Of a stretch of 64,000 nucleotides of DNA, positions 48,491 to 57,792 are shown one piece after another. The stretch is from Telluria sp042683405 (GTDB taxonomy: Bacteria; Pseudomonadota; Gammaproteobacteria; Burkholderiales; Burkholderiaceae_D), in assembly GCF_042683405.1 (NCBI RefSeq), contig NZ_JBHUJS010000002.1, forward strand, positions 496,001 through 560,000, written 5' to 3'. The first letter of the stretch is position 1. Each line of letters starts with the position of its first letter. The notes beneath the pieces are model-generated. The model searched no databases and was not told the DNA's origin. It saw only the letters and a list, made by a program, of their open reading frames with translations. Both the position numbers and the translations under genes were made by a program.

Positions 48491-50266
48491 TCACTCCCCG
48501 CGCGCCACGCCCTCGCGGCGCGGATCGGCGCCGCCGGACCACATCTCCTGGCCGTGGATGTTCATGCGCGCGATGCCCTGCAGCCCGGAGGTCAGCTCGT
48601 ATTGCTGCACGCGGTGGCCGCGTGCCTGCAGCGCCTGCACGGTCGACTCGGGGAAGCGGCGCGTCTCCAGCAGCGTCGGGCCGTTCATGCTGCCGAAGTT
48701 CGGCATGCTGATCGCCTGCTGCATGTTCATGCCCCAGTCCAGGGTCCCGAACAGCACCTTGGCCACGTAGTTGATGATGGCCGGGCCGCCGGGCGAACCG
48801 ACCGTCAGCACCAGCTTCCTGGTCTTTTTGTCAAACACGATGGTGGGCGACATGGCGCTGCGCGGGCGCTTGTTGGCCTGCACCCGGTTGGCGACGGGGC
48901 CGTGCTCGTCGCGCGAGGCGAACGAGAAGTCGGTGAGCTGGTTGTTCAGCATGAAGCCGGCCACCATCTGGCGCGAGCCGAAGGCATCCTCCACGGTGGT
49001 GGTCATCGCCAGTCCGTGGCCCTGCGCGTCGACGATCGCGATGTGCGAGGTGGACGGCGTCTCGACCGACACGTTGTCGCCCCACGCAAGTTCGGTATCG
49101 AAGGGATTGCCCGGCGGGGCCACGCCGAGTGAGCGCTCGCCGATCAGGCTGGCGCGCCTGGCCAGGTAGCCCTTGTCCAGCAGGCTCGGGATGCCCTTGC
49201 CCGGCAGCGGGACGAAGTCGGTATCGGCCGCATAGCGGTCACGGTCCGCGTAGGCCAGGCGGCCCGCTTCGGCGAACAGGTGCACCGCGTCCGGGCCGGG
49301 CACGCCGTCCTTCGGCGCGTAGCGCGCCATGTCGACGTTTTCCAGGATGCCCAGCATCTGCGCCACCGCGATGCCGCCGGACGATGGCGGCGGCATGCCG
49401 CACACGGTGTAGGCGCGGTAGTCGGCGCACACCGACGGGCGGATGCGCGGCGCATAGGCGGCGATGTCCTGCTCGGTCAGCAGCCCCGGGTTGGTCGGGT
49501 GCGACCGCACCTTGGCGGCGATCTCGCGCGCGATGCGGCCCTTGTAGAAGGCGTCGGCGCCGCCGGCGGCGATCTCCTTCAGCGTGGCCGCGAGCGCGGG
49601 ATTTTTCAGCTGGTGGCCGACCGGCCAGGGCTGGCCCGCCGCGTCGTAGAAATAGCTTGCGGCGACCGGGTCGCGGCGCAGGTGCTTGTCCCAGGTGAGC
49701 ATGCCGTTCAGGCGCGCGCTGACCGGGAAGCCCTGCTCGGCCAGGCGGATCGCCGGCGCGAACAGCGCCTTCCATGGCAGCCTGCCGTGCTTCTTGTGCG
49801 CCAGCTCCAGCATGCGCAGCACGCCGGGCGCGCCGACCGAACGGCCGCCCACGATGCCTTCCACGCGCGACAGCGGGGTGCCGTCAGGACGCTGGAACAG
49901 GCGCTCGTCGGCCTTCGACGGCGCGGTCTCGCGGCCGTCATAGGCAAGCACCTGCTTGCCGTCGAAGTACACCATGAACGCGCCGCCGCCGATGCCCGAG
50001 GACTGCGGCTCGACCAGCGTGAGCACCATCTGGGTCGCGATGGCCGCGTCGAGCGCCGAGCCGCCCTGCTTCAGGATCGCGGCGCCGGCGTCGGCCGCGT
50101 GCGGGTTGGCCGCGGCGACCATGTACTTGCGGGCCACCCAGCCCGCCTTTTCGGCGTAGCCGGTGCCGATTTCGGGCGCGGCCGGGGTGGCGCTTTGCGC
50201 CTGCACGGCGCCGGCGCAGGCGGCGGACAACAGGACCGCCAGCAGCGGAGACTTCAACTTGACCAT
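48491..50266 (-). CDS. ggt: Gamma-glutamyltransferase
   Basis: A 591-residue periplasmic enzyme with signal peptide MVKLKSPLLAVLLSAACAGA. It cleaves glutathione and transfers the gamma-glutamyl group. NPHAADAGAAILKQGGSALDA and VEPQSSGIGGGAFMV are the large-subunit landmarks. The autocleavage/nucleophile Thr lies in PSTSHIAIVD (about residue 405), where the common TTH is TSH. FMLNNQLTDFS and VGSPGGPAIINYV complete the small subunit. GGAG precedes the ATG by 7 bases. Confidence 0.93.
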   Translation of the reverse strand: MVKLKSPLLAVLLSAACAGAVQAQSATPAAPEIGTGYAEKAGWVARKYMVAAANPHAADAGAAILKQGGSALDAAIATQMVLTLVEPQSSGIGGGAFMVYFDGKQVLAYDGRETAPSKADERLFQRPDGTPLSRVEGIVGGRSVGAPGVLRMLELAHKKHGRLPWKALFAPAIRLAEQGFPVSARLNGMLTWDKHLRRDPVAASYFYDAAGQPWPVGHQLKNPALAATLKEIAAGGADAFYKGRIAREIAAKVRSHPTNPGLLTEQDIAAYAPRIRPSVCADYRAYTVCGMPPPSSGGIAVAQMLGILENVDMARYAPKDGVPGPDAVHLFAEAGRLAYADRDRYAADTDFVPLPGKGIPSLLDKGYLARRASLIGERSLGVAPPGNPFDTELAWGDNVSVETPSTSHIAIVDAQGHGLAMTTTVEDAFGSRQMVAGFMLNNQLTDFSFASRDEHGPVANRVQANKRPRSAMSPTIVFDKKTRKLVLTVGSPGGPAIINYVAKVLFGTLDWGMNMQQAISMPNFGSMNGPTLLETRRFPESTVQALQARGHRVQQYELTSGLQGIARMNIHGQEMWSGGADPRREGVARGE

Positions 50267-50282
50267 TCAGACACTCCAAGAC

Positions 50283-50309
50283 AAAAAAACGCGCGGCCGG
50301 GGCCGCGCG
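50283..50309 (-). terminator. Rho-independent terminator after the hydroxyacyl-CoA dehydrogenase gene
   Basis: A perfect 9-base-pair stem CGCGCGGCC/GGCCGCGCG with a 2-base centre (290-309), followed on the minus strand by seven T (283-289). It lies just beyond the stop at 50334 and before ggt. Confidence 0.88.
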
Positions 50310-50333
50310 CTCGAACCTTCTGCGAATGCTACC

Positions 50334-51092
50334 TTATTTAGGCTGCATGCGGATTGCACCGTCCAGGCGGATGGTCTCGCCGTTCAGCATGGTGTTCTCG
50401 ATGATGCACTTGGCCAGGTGCGCGTACTCGTTCGGCTTGCCGAGGCGCGGCGGGAACGGCACCATCTTGCCCAGCGCGTCCTGCACTTCCTGCGGCATCC
50501 CGAGCAGCATCGGGGTCTCGAAGATGCCCGGCGCGATCGTCATCACGCGGATGCCGTTGCGCGACAGGTCGCGCGCCATCGGCAGCGTCAGGCCCGCGAC
50601 CGCAGCCTTGGACGAGCCGTAGGCGGCCTGGCCCATCTGGCCGTCGAAGGCGGCGACCGACGCGGTGTTGATGATGATGCCGCGCTCGCCCCATTCGGCC
50701 GCTTCGGTCTTGGCCATCGCATCGGCAGCCAGGCGCGACATGTTGAAGGTGCCCACCAGGTTGATGTTGATGGTCTTCTGGAACACGTCCAGCGGGTGCG
50801 GGCCTTCCTTGCCGACCGTCTTGACCGCCGGGGCGACGCCCGCGCAGTTCACCAGGCCGCGCAGCGTGCCCATGGCGACGGCCGCCTCGACGACCGCGAT
50901 GGCATCGGCTTCGGAGGTCACGTCGCATTTGACGAATTTGCCGTTCAGTTCCGCGGCCAGCTTCTCGCCTGCTTCCACCTGCACGTCGGCGATGACGACC
51001 TTGCCGCCCGCCTCGGTGATCATGCGCGCGGTGGCCGCGCCCAGGCCGGATGCGCCGCCGGTGATGATGAATACATTGTTCTGGATTTGCAT
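50334..51092 (-). CDS. SDR, 3-hydroxyacyl-CoA dehydrogenase (HSD10-like)
   Basis: A 252-residue short-chain dehydrogenase. It has ITGGASGLGAATARM, CDVTSEADAIAVVEAA, NCAGVAP, the catalytic Tyr-Lys in AAYGSSKAAVAG and APGIFETPML. The sequence style matches the 2-methyl-3-hydroxybutyryl-CoA / 3-hydroxyacyl-CoA dehydrogenase type II group used in isoleucine and fatty-acid breakdown. It stands alone with its own terminator and an ACGT-repeat operator upstream. Confidence 0.88.
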   Translation of the reverse strand: MQIQNNVFIITGGASGLGAATARMITEAGGKVVIADVQVEAGEKLAAELNGKFVKCDVTSEADAIAVVEAAVAMGTLRGLVNCAGVAPAVKTVGKEGPHPLDVFQKTININLVGTFNMSRLAADAMAKTEAAEWGERGIIINTASVAAFDGQMGQAAYGSSKAAVAGLTLPMARDLSRNGIRVMTIAPGIFETPMLLGMPQEVQDALGKMVPFPPRLGKPNEYAHLAKCIIENTMLNGETIRLDGAIRMQPK

Positions 51093-51113
51093 GTGTTCGC
51101 CCTTTGTCGTTTT

Positions 51114-51135
51114 TTAACGTTTACGTTAACGTCAA
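51114..51135. promoter_or_regulatory. ACGT-repeat operator upstream of the hydroxyacyl-CoA dehydrogenase
   Basis: TTAACGTTTACGTTAACGTC contains three ACGT units in exact 6-base phase and the perfect palindrome ACGTTAACGT at 51123-51132, 22 bases upstream of the start. It resembles sites I recall for LiuR/PsrA-type regulators of acyl-CoA catabolism. The regulator is not in this window. Confidence 0.5.
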
Positions 51136-51199
51136 CCGGAACATTGTACCAAGACTCGGAGGTGAAATTGCCGCATCAGCAATCGGCATGCCGGCGGAA

Positions 51200-51637
51200 T
51201 CAGGAGAATGCGCTGTACAAAGCCAGGAGAAACAGGCAGGACCCTGCGAGCAGCAGGGGCAGCAAGACAATGACTGGCGTCTTTTGTGCGATGGCATAGG
51301 CACGCACTGCTTCGGAAGGGGTCGCGCCGCGCACGAAAGTTCCCGCGGCCGCCATCAGCAGCAGGATGCTGAAACAACCGCCACCAAAACCGAGCCCGAG
51401 CGGGTACCACTCGTTGTTGCCGACACCGGCGAACGAGTACAAGCCGAGTGCGAGGACGATGCCCAGGCCAAACAAGCAGTTTGCGGCGCGCGAGATCCCG
51501 GCATACTTATCGCGCAGATGCATTTGAGTGGAGGGACTGTCCGCTGCAGGGAGAAAGCGTTTCCACCTGGAGCCCAGCCACACGGCGACAGCGCCCCCGA
51601 TCAGTCCGCTGAAGATGGGGGAAAAGTCGAAATCCAT
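51200..51637 (-). CDS. Hypothetical membrane protein
   Basis: A 145-residue protein with about four membrane helices (GLIGGAVAVWLGS, CLFGLGIVLALGLYSF, CFSILLLMAAAGTF, VIVLLPLLLAGSCLFLL). ATG at 51637 has CGGAG about 7 bases upstream; an in-frame TTG lies two codons earlier. No family recognised. It stands alone between the SDR gene and a small secreted protein gene. Confidence 0.65.
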   Translation of the reverse strand: MDFDFSPIFSGLIGGAVAVWLGSRWKRFLPAADSPSTQMHLRDKYAGISRAANCLFGLGIVLALGLYSFAGVGNNEWYPLGLGFGGGCFSILLLMAAAGTFVRGATPSEAVRAYAIAQKTPVIVLLPLLLAGSCLFLLALYSAFS

Positions 51638-51768
51638 GGCCAACTCCGCGTTGTTTTTTCTGCATCATAGCGCAATGCGGCCTAACTCAGCCGAACATTC
51701 GCTAACTGAGCCGATCTGCGGACTACTGCCGTGAATGCGCGTGTATCACGCGGATGTGGGTATAACTG

Positions 51769-52248
51769 CTAGAAACATTGCACAAAATTGCCGTTCTTCA
51801 CGCATTGTCGGCCATCTGCGTCGACTGTCGTGTTGCCGACCGGCGGCGGCATCGGGACGCCGTCGGCGCGCACGCAGGTGGCGCCGAAGCACTCGACCGG
51901 CACCGGGCGCGACGGCACGACCGGCGTGACGCCGGCGGACGGCGCCGGCACCGGCGCCGGGACGTAGCCCGAGGTGCTGTACGGCGACGGCTGCATGGGG
52001 ATGGGCTGCTGGCGGGTCGGTCGGCGCGGCGCGAGCTTGCGGCGCGCGGGGTCCTTCTGCGCTTCACGCTTGTTGCGCTCGGCCACGGCGCGCATCGCCG
52101 CGGCCTGCTCTTCCTGGGTGGTGTGCAGCTTCGGTCCGTACGACAGCGGCGGGTCGAGCTTCTCGGGCGGCGGCGTGCTCTGGGCAAGCGCCGCCAGCGG
52201 CGAGGCCGCGAGCAGGATGGTGGCGAAGGCTGCGCTCAGGATTTTCAT
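51769..52248 (-). CDS. Hypothetical exported proline-rich protein
   Basis: A 159-residue protein with signal peptide MKILSAAFATILLAASPLAALA. A charged stretch follows (about residues 45-75), then a proline-rich linker (YVPAPVPAPSAGVTPVVPSR) and a small C-terminal domain with four Cys (VECFGATC, RQCVKNGNFVQCF) that could form two disulfides. Start ATG at 52248; upstream in-frame codons do not improve it. Function unknown. Confidence 0.7.
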   Translation of the reverse strand: MKILSAAFATILLAASPLAALAQSTPPPEKLDPPLSYGPKLHTTQEEQAAAMRAVAERNKREAQKDPARRKLAPRRPTRQQPIPMQPSPYSTSGYVPAPVPAPSAGVTPVVPSRPVPVECFGATCVRADGVPMPPPVGNTTVDADGRQCVKNGNFVQCF

Positions 52249-52314
52249 ATGTCCACATGATCGCGCAAACCGGCCGTCGCTGCCGACCACCAAAACAATT
52301 GGTAACAAGCAGGG

Positions 52315-54024
52315 CTAGCGCCCCTGCGCCTGCGCCTGCGCCAGCGCGGCGCGCACGCGCTCGGCCAGGTCGGCCTGGCGGTAGGGCTTGGCCAGCACGT
52401 CGCCCTGCCACTGGTCGCGGCCCGGCAGTTCGTCCATGTAGCCGGTTGCCAGCAGGACCGGCAGGCCCGGGCGCAGTTCGCGCACGCGCTCGGCCAGTTG
52501 CACGCCGTTCATCCCGCCGGGCATGATCACGTCGGTAAACAGCAGGTCGACGTCCGGTTCGCTGGCCAGCTTGGCCAGCGCGTCCTCGCCGCCGCTCGCC
52601 GCGATGACACGGTAGCCGAGCGAACCCAGCACCGCTTCGGCCAGCACCCGCACGTCCTCGCTGTCTTCCACGAGCAGGATGGTGGCACCCGGCGCCGCCT
52701 GGGCTTCGGCTGGCGGATGCTCCTTTTCCAGCTCGGCCCGGTTAGCCGCCGCCGCCGGGAAGATCATGTTCACGGTGGTGCCAACGCCCGGTGCGCTGTC
52801 GATTTCAAGGCGGCCATTGGACTGCTGCACGAAGCCATGTACCATCGCCAGGCCCAGGCCCGTGCCCGGTCCCTTGGTGGTGAAGAACGGCTCGGTCGCG
52901 CGGCGCAGCACGTCCCGCTGCATGCCCTGACCCTCGTCGCGCACGCGCAGCACCACGTAGTTGCCGGGCGCGAGGCCGTGCGCCATCACCTGGCTAGGGT
53001 CGGAGATCACCGAGGTGGCCACCGTCACCTTGCCGCCTTCGGGCATCGCATCGCGCGCATTGATCAGGACATTCAGCAGCGCCATTTCGAGGTGGGTGGG
53101 ATCCACCAGGCATTGCGGCAGCCCGGGCTTGAGGTCGAGCTGGAGCTCGACCGTATCGCCCAGGGTGCGCACCAGCATTTCGCTGAAGTCCACCACCAGG
53201 GCGTTGAAGTTGACCTGGCGCGGCTCCAGGCGCTGCTTGCGCGCGAAGGTCAGCAGCTCCTGCGTCAGCTTGCCGGCCCGCGCGGCGGCGCGCTGGGCCC
53301 GCTCGATGGGCTGCAGGGCCAGCGAGTTGGCGTCCAGTGCGCGTGCGGCGAGTTCGAGATTGCCTGAGACCACCTGCAGCAGGTTGTTGAAATCGTGCGC
53401 GAGGCCGGCGGTGAGCTGGCCGATCGCCTCCATTTTCTGCGCCTGCAGGTAGGACTGCTCGGAGACGCGCCGCCGCGTGATGTCCATCTGCGAGGAGAAG
53501 TTGAACAGCAGCTTGCCTTCCTTGTCGAACACGGGACCGATGAACAGGGCATTCCAGAACGGCGTGCCGTCCGCCTTGTAGTTCAGGATGTCGACGGCGA
53601 CCGCGCGCTGCTCTTTGAGCGCGCTGCGCACCTCGGCCACGGTGGACGGATCGGTCTCGGCGCCCTGCAGGAAGCGGCAGTTGCGGCCCAGCACCTCGGA
53701 CTCCTCGTAGCCGGTCAGGTCGAGGAACGCGCGGTTGACGAACACCACGGGCTCGTCGGGCAGGTTGGGATCGGTCACCAGCATGGGCATGCGGGTCATT
53801 TCGACGGCGGCGAAGAAGATATTGCCGCGGTCGTTCAGGCTCCCGCTTTCGATATAGCTGGCTTGCCAGTGACGCATTCCCGGATTGGCGCCCGGGTTGC
53901 CGAAGGGGCTGACGCTGTTGCCTTCCAGCTCGCCGGCAGCGGGCACGCCGGCGCTCTGGCCGCCGCCTTCACTGTCGAGCTGCTGGTTGCCGTCTTTTTC
54001 CCTTCCCTTGACCATCTGCGTCAT
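52315..54024 (-). CDS. LOV-domain hybrid histidine kinase (blue-light sensor)
   Basis: A 569-residue soluble sensor kinase. A LOV domain (about residues 75-185) carries the flavin-binding signature GRNCRFLQG at about 115, whose Cys forms the light-driven adduct, plus NYKADGTPFWNALFI. Then come HisKA with LAHDFNNLLQVVSGNLELAA (His about 210), HATPase (NVLINARDAMPEGG, GPGTGLGLAMV) and a C-terminal receiver (TILLVEDSEDVRV, Asp in LLFTDVIMPGG, about 495). Start ATG at 54024, with weak ribosome binding; the next Met three codons on is possible. No separate output partner adjoins it. Confidence 0.9.
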   Translation of the reverse strand: MTQMVKGREKDGNQQLDSEGGGQSAGVPAAGELEGNSVSPFGNPGANPGMRHWQASYIESGSLNDRGNIFFAAVEMTRMPMLVTDPNLPDEPVVFVNRAFLDLTGYEESEVLGRNCRFLQGAETDPSTVAEVRSALKEQRAVAVDILNYKADGTPFWNALFIGPVFDKEGKLLFNFSSQMDITRRRVSEQSYLQAQKMEAIGQLTAGLAHDFNNLLQVVSGNLELAARALDANSLALQPIERAQRAAARAGKLTQELLTFARKQRLEPRQVNFNALVVDFSEMLVRTLGDTVELQLDLKPGLPQCLVDPTHLEMALLNVLINARDAMPEGGKVTVATSVISDPSQVMAHGLAPGNYVVLRVRDEGQGMQRDVLRRATEPFFTTKGPGTGLGLAMVHGFVQQSNGRLEIDSAPGVGTTVNMIFPAAAANRAELEKEHPPAEAQAAPGATILLVEDSEDVRVLAEAVLGSLGYRVIAASGGEDALAKLASEPDVDLLFTDVIMPGGMNGVQLAERVRELRPGLPVLLATGYMDELPGRDQWQGDVLAKPYRQADLAERVRAALAQAQAQGR

Positions 54025-54088
54025 CCGCGTGCGTGAACGTTGGTAAGGACATCCTAACCGTGCACGCTGGGAAACGCTGTTCGCTGAT

Positions 54089-54550
54089 TCACATAGTGCG
54101 GTCCAGCTGCATCGGCAGGAAGGCAATGCCGTTCATCTCGGTGCGCGTGCCGGTCGCCCGAAAGCCCAGCGCTTCATACAGCGGCACCGCATGGATGCTC
54201 GAATTGACGGTGAACAGGCCGGGATTGCCGTGCGCGCGCGCGTGGTCATGGACAGCCTGCCATAGCCGGGTGGCCAGCCCGCGCCGCTGGAACGCGGGCG
54301 CGACGAACAGGTGGTACAGGTGCCGGTTGTCGCGCAAGGCCACCGCGCCCGCGAGCACGCCGCCTTCGAAACCGACCAGATAATGCATGTTCGGGGCTGC
54401 GATCGTGGTGGCGATGGAAGCCGGCGACATGGTGGCGATGAACGCCTCGGCGCCGTGGCCGGCCGGGTCGATGGTGAGGTGGTGCATGACGCTGCCGATC
54501 AGCGCGCTGATCGCGTCGGCGTCGGATGCGTTGGCGATCCGGATATCCAT
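54089..54550 (-). CDS. GNAT family N-acetyltransferase
   Basis: A 153-residue acetyltransferase. The acetyl-CoA-binding pattern is HLFVAPAFQRRGLATRLWQA (R/Q-x-x-G-x-A), followed by TVNSSIHAVPLYEALGFRATG. No ribosome-binding site is obvious before ATG 54550. Substrate cannot be predicted; such small GNATs act on amines of metabolites or proteins. Confidence 0.88.
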   Translation of the reverse strand: MDIRIANASDADAISALIGSVMHHLTIDPAGHGAEAFIATMSPASIATTIAAPNMHYLVGFEGGVLAGAVALRDNRHLYHLFVAPAFQRRGLATRLWQAVHDHARAHGNPGLFTVNSSIHAVPLYEALGFRATGTRTEMNGIAFLPMQLDRTM

Positions 54551-54591
54551 GAGACGTGCAGGAGTTGGCGAGCCTGTAGCTTAGCATCGCC

Positions 54592-54673
54592 GGTGACGGT
54601 CCCGGAAGGGGACCGTCACCTGGTCATGATCTCGCCCGGCGGCCTACGGGCTGAAGATCGGGGGACGGTCCCC
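54592..54673. repeat. GC-rich palindromes between the GNAT and hppA genes
   Basis: A perfect 12-base-pair inverted repeat GGTGACGGTCCC/GGGACCGTCACC with a 5-base loop (54592-54620) and a related GGGGAC-G-GTCCCC palindrome (54661-54673). No T-run follows, so these are not standard terminators. They look like a short dispersed repeat. Confidence 0.7.
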
Positions 54674-54701
54674 TGGCGGGGACAGTCCCACACTGCGGGG
54701 C

Positions 54702-56840
54702 TTACTGCGCCGGAGGCACGTCAGCCGCCGGCAGTTCGGTCACCGGGGTCGCAGGCGCCATGTCGGCAGGCTGCACGTGCGCAGCAGGCTCGCTGGCCAC
54801 GCCCAGCCAGCCGGTGGCCGGCAGCAGCGGCACCAGCAGCAGCGCCACGATGTTGATGATCTTGATCAGCGGGTTGACGGCCGGGCCGGCGGTGTCCTTG
54901 TACGGGTCGCCCACGGTGTCGCCGGTGACGGCGGCCTTGTGCGCATCCGAACCCTTGCCGCCGAAGTTGCCGTCCTCGATGTACTTCTTCGCGTTGTCCC
55001 ATGCGCCTCCGCCGGTGGTCATGGAGATCGCCACGAACAGGCCGGTGACGATGGTGCCCATCAGCAGGCCGCCCAGCGCCTCAGGGCCGAGCAGCATGCC
55101 CACCAGGATCGGCACCACCACAGGCAGCAGCGACGGCACGATCATTTCGCGGATCGCCGATGCGGTCAGCATGTCGACCGCCTTGTCGTATTCCGGCTTG
55201 CCGCTGCCGTCCATGATGCCCTTGATGGTCTGGAACTGGCGGCGCACTTCTACCACGACGGCGCCCGCCGCGCGGCCCACCGCTTCCATCGCCATCGCGC
55301 CGAACAGGTAGGGAATCAGGCCGCCGATGAACAGGCCGACGATAACCATGTGGTTGGACAGGTCGAACGAAATGCGGTGGCCCACCGACTCCAGCGCGTG
55401 GGTGTAGTCCGCGAACAGCACCAGCGCGGCCAGGCCGGCCGAGCCGATCGCGTAGCCCTTGGTGACGGCCTTGGTGGTATTGCCGACCGCGTCCAGCGGG
55501 TCGGTAATCGCGCGCACCGAATCGGGCAGGCCGGACATCTCGGCGATGCCGCCGGCGTTATCGGTAATCGGGCCGTAGGCGTCGAGCGCCACGATGATGC
55601 CTGCCATCGACAGCATGGAGGTGGCCGCGACGGCGATGCCATACAGGCCGCCCAGCTGGTAGGACACGACGATCGCCGCGCACACGGCCAGCACCGGATA
55701 GGCGGTCGCCTTCATCGACACGCCCAGGCCGGCGATGATGTTGGTGCCGTGGCCGGTGGTCGAGGCTTCCGCGATATGGCGCACCGGCTTGAAGTCGGTG
55801 CCGGTGTAGTACTCGGTGATGTAGACCATCAGGCCCGTCAGCACGATGCCGACCAGCGCGCAGCCCATCATCGACATGCGCATCGCCTCGTCGGCCCAGA
55901 GGTACCAGGTGACCGCGCCAAAGCCGATCAGCGACAGGCCGGCGGCCCACCACAAGCCGGTGTACAGGGCCGACATCACGTTCTTGCCCGGCTTGGCCTT
56001 GACCATCGAGCAGCCGATGATCGAACCGATGATCGATACCGCGCCCAGCACCAGCGGATAGATGACCGCTTCGGTCGCCATGGTGGTGAACATCAGCGCG
56101 CCGAGCAGCATGGTCGCGATCAGCGTGACGACATAGGTCTCGAACAGGTCGGCCGCCATGCCGGCGCAGTCGCCGACGTTGTCGCCCACGTTATCGGCGA
56201 TCACCGCCGGGTTGCGCGGGTCGTCTTCCGGAATACCCGCTTCCACCTTGCCCACCAGGTCGGCGCCGACGTCGGCGCCCTTGGTGAAGATGCCGCCGCC
56301 CAGACGGGCGAAGATCGAGATCAGCGATGCGCCGAAGGCCAGGCCGATCAGCGGCTTGAGCACCTCATGCTCGGCGGCCGAACCGCCCGCCATGATGAGG
56401 TACCAGTAGAACAGGGTCACGCCCAGCAGGCCCAGGCCGACCACCAGCATGCCGGTGATGGCGCCGCCCTTGAAGGCGACGTTGAGCGCTTCGTTCATGC
56501 CGTGCGTGGCTGCCTGCGCGGTGCGCACGTTGGCCCGCACCGACACGTTCATGCCGATGAAGCCGCAGGCGCCCGACAGCAGCGCGCCGACCGCGAAGCC
56601 GATCGCGGTGTTGATATCGAGGAGAACGCCGATGGCGATCAGGAGGACGACGCCGACCAGGCCGATGGTGCGGTACTGGCGCGCCAGGTAGGCCGCTGCG
56701 CCTTCCTGGATCGCCTGCGCGATCTGCTGCATCCGGGGGTTCCCGGGGTCCTGCTTGAGGATCCAGCTCCGACTGATCAACCCATACAGTACCGCTATCA
56801 CGCCACACGCAACTGCAAATGCTAGAAAGCCTGCTGCCAT
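54702..56840 (-). CDS. hppA: Membrane-bound proton-pumping pyrophosphatase
   Basis: A 712-residue protein with about 16 membrane helices. It couples hydrolysis of pyrophosphate to ion pumping. The substrate site GGIFTKGADVGADLVGKVEA is intact, as is DNVGDNVGDCAGMAADLFET. At the potassium-specificity site it reads GNTTKAVTKG, with Lys where K+-dependent enzymes have Ala, indicating a K+-independent H+-pump. GGGGA precedes the ATG. Transcribed alone, downstream of adk after a terminator. Confidence 0.95.
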   Translation of the reverse strand: MAAGFLAFAVACGVIAVLYGLISRSWILKQDPGNPRMQQIAQAIQEGAAAYLARQYRTIGLVGVVLLIAIGVLLDINTAIGFAVGALLSGACGFIGMNVSVRANVRTAQAATHGMNEALNVAFKGGAITGMLVVGLGLLGVTLFYWYLIMAGGSAAEHEVLKPLIGLAFGASLISIFARLGGGIFTKGADVGADLVGKVEAGIPEDDPRNPAVIADNVGDNVGDCAGMAADLFETYVVTLIATMLLGALMFTTMATEAVIYPLVLGAVSIIGSIIGCSMVKAKPGKNVMSALYTGLWWAAGLSLIGFGAVTWYLWADEAMRMSMMGCALVGIVLTGLMVYITEYYTGTDFKPVRHIAEASTTGHGTNIIAGLGVSMKATAYPVLAVCAAIVVSYQLGGLYGIAVAATSMLSMAGIIVALDAYGPITDNAGGIAEMSGLPDSVRAITDPLDAVGNTTKAVTKGYAIGSAGLAALVLFADYTHALESVGHRISFDLSNHMVIVGLFIGGLIPYLFGAMAMEAVGRAAGAVVVEVRRQFQTIKGIMDGSGKPEYDKAVDMLTASAIREMIVPSLLPVVVPILVGMLLGPEALGGLLMGTIVTGLFVAISMTTGGGAWDNAKKYIEDGNFGGKGSDAHKAAVTGDTVGDPYKDTAGPAVNPLIKIINIVALLLVPLLPATGWLGVASEPAAHVQPADMAPATPVTELPAADVPPAQ

Positions 56841-56981
56841 ATCGTCCCCTTAGTTCTAAGATCAAGTAACACAACAACACAAACGGAAAGGCCGGATGTC
56901 GCCGGCCATCTGACTGCGTACTGCTAAACCTTGAAGCTGAAACTGATGCGAAACCGATGCAACGATGCGCGCGCGTGCGCG

Positions 56982-57012
56982 AAAAAAAGCGGACTGGAGG
57001 TCCGCTTTTTTT
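56982..57012 (-). terminator. Terminator downstream of adk
   Basis: Stem AGCGGAC/GTCCGCT with a 5-base loop, flanked by A7 on one side and T7 on the other, so it could work in both directions. It lies just after the adk stop. Confidence 0.88.
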
Positions 57013-57023
57013 GATGTACTGGA

Positions 57024-57680
57024 TTAGCTGGCGAGCGCCGCGAAGGCTGCCTCGCGGACCTCGTCCAGAGGTCCGACGCCGGAAATCTTGCGGTACTTCG
57101 GCGCGCCCGGCTCGCCGGAGGCGGCCCACTTGCCGTAGTAGTCCAGCAGGGCCTCGGTCTGGTTGTGGTAGACGGACAGGCGCTTCATCACGGTTTCCGG
57201 CTTGTCGTCGTCACGCTGGACCAGCGCCTCGCCGGTCTCGTCGTCCTGGCCTTCGGTCTTGGGCGGATTGAATTTGGTGTGATACACGCGGCCGGAAGCC
57301 GGGTGCGAGCGGCGGCCGCTCATGCGCTCGATGATGGCCTCGTCCGGCACATCGATCTCGAGCACGTAGTCCACATTGATGCCGGCTTCCTTCATGGCTT
57401 CGGCCTGCGCGATGGTGCGCGGGAAGCCGTCGAACAGGTAGCCATCGGCGCAGTCTGCTTCTTTCAGGCGGTTCTTCACCAGGCCGATCATGATGTCGTC
57501 CGACACCAGGCCGCCCGCCTCCATGACCTTCTTGGCTGCCATGCCAAGCTCGGTGCCTTCCTTGATGGCGGCGCGCAGCATGTCGCCGGTGGAGATCTGG
57601 GGGATGTTGTACTTTTCCTTGATGAAGTTTGCCTGGGTGCCCTTGCCTGCCCCCGGAGCCCCTAGAAGAATAAGACGCAT
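57024..57680 (-). CDS. adk: Adenylate kinase
   Basis: A 218-residue nucleotide kinase that interconverts AMP, ATP and ADP. P-loop GAPGAGKGTQ, AMP-binding STGDMLRAAI, FDGFPRT and the LID segment RVYHTKFNPPK are present, giving the long-LID form. The LID lacks zinc-binding cysteines. AGGA precedes the ATG at 57680; a terminator follows. Confidence 0.97.
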   Translation of the reverse strand: MRLILLGAPGAGKGTQANFIKEKYNIPQISTGDMLRAAIKEGTELGMAAKKVMEAGGLVSDDIMIGLVKNRLKEADCADGYLFDGFPRTIAQAEAMKEAGINVDYVLEIDVPDEAIIERMSGRRSHPASGRVYHTKFNPPKTEGQDDETGEALVQRDDDKPETVMKRLSVYHNQTEALLDYYGKWAASGEPGAPKYRKISGVGPLDEVREAAFAALAS

Positions 57681-57792
57681 GTAGATTCCTAAAACAAGAT
57701 GTATATTTTTTTAGCGACCTGACGCATGGATGTTGCTTGATGCATATGGCACTGCCCTGATACGAAACTTACCACAAAAGCTACGCCAAGCG

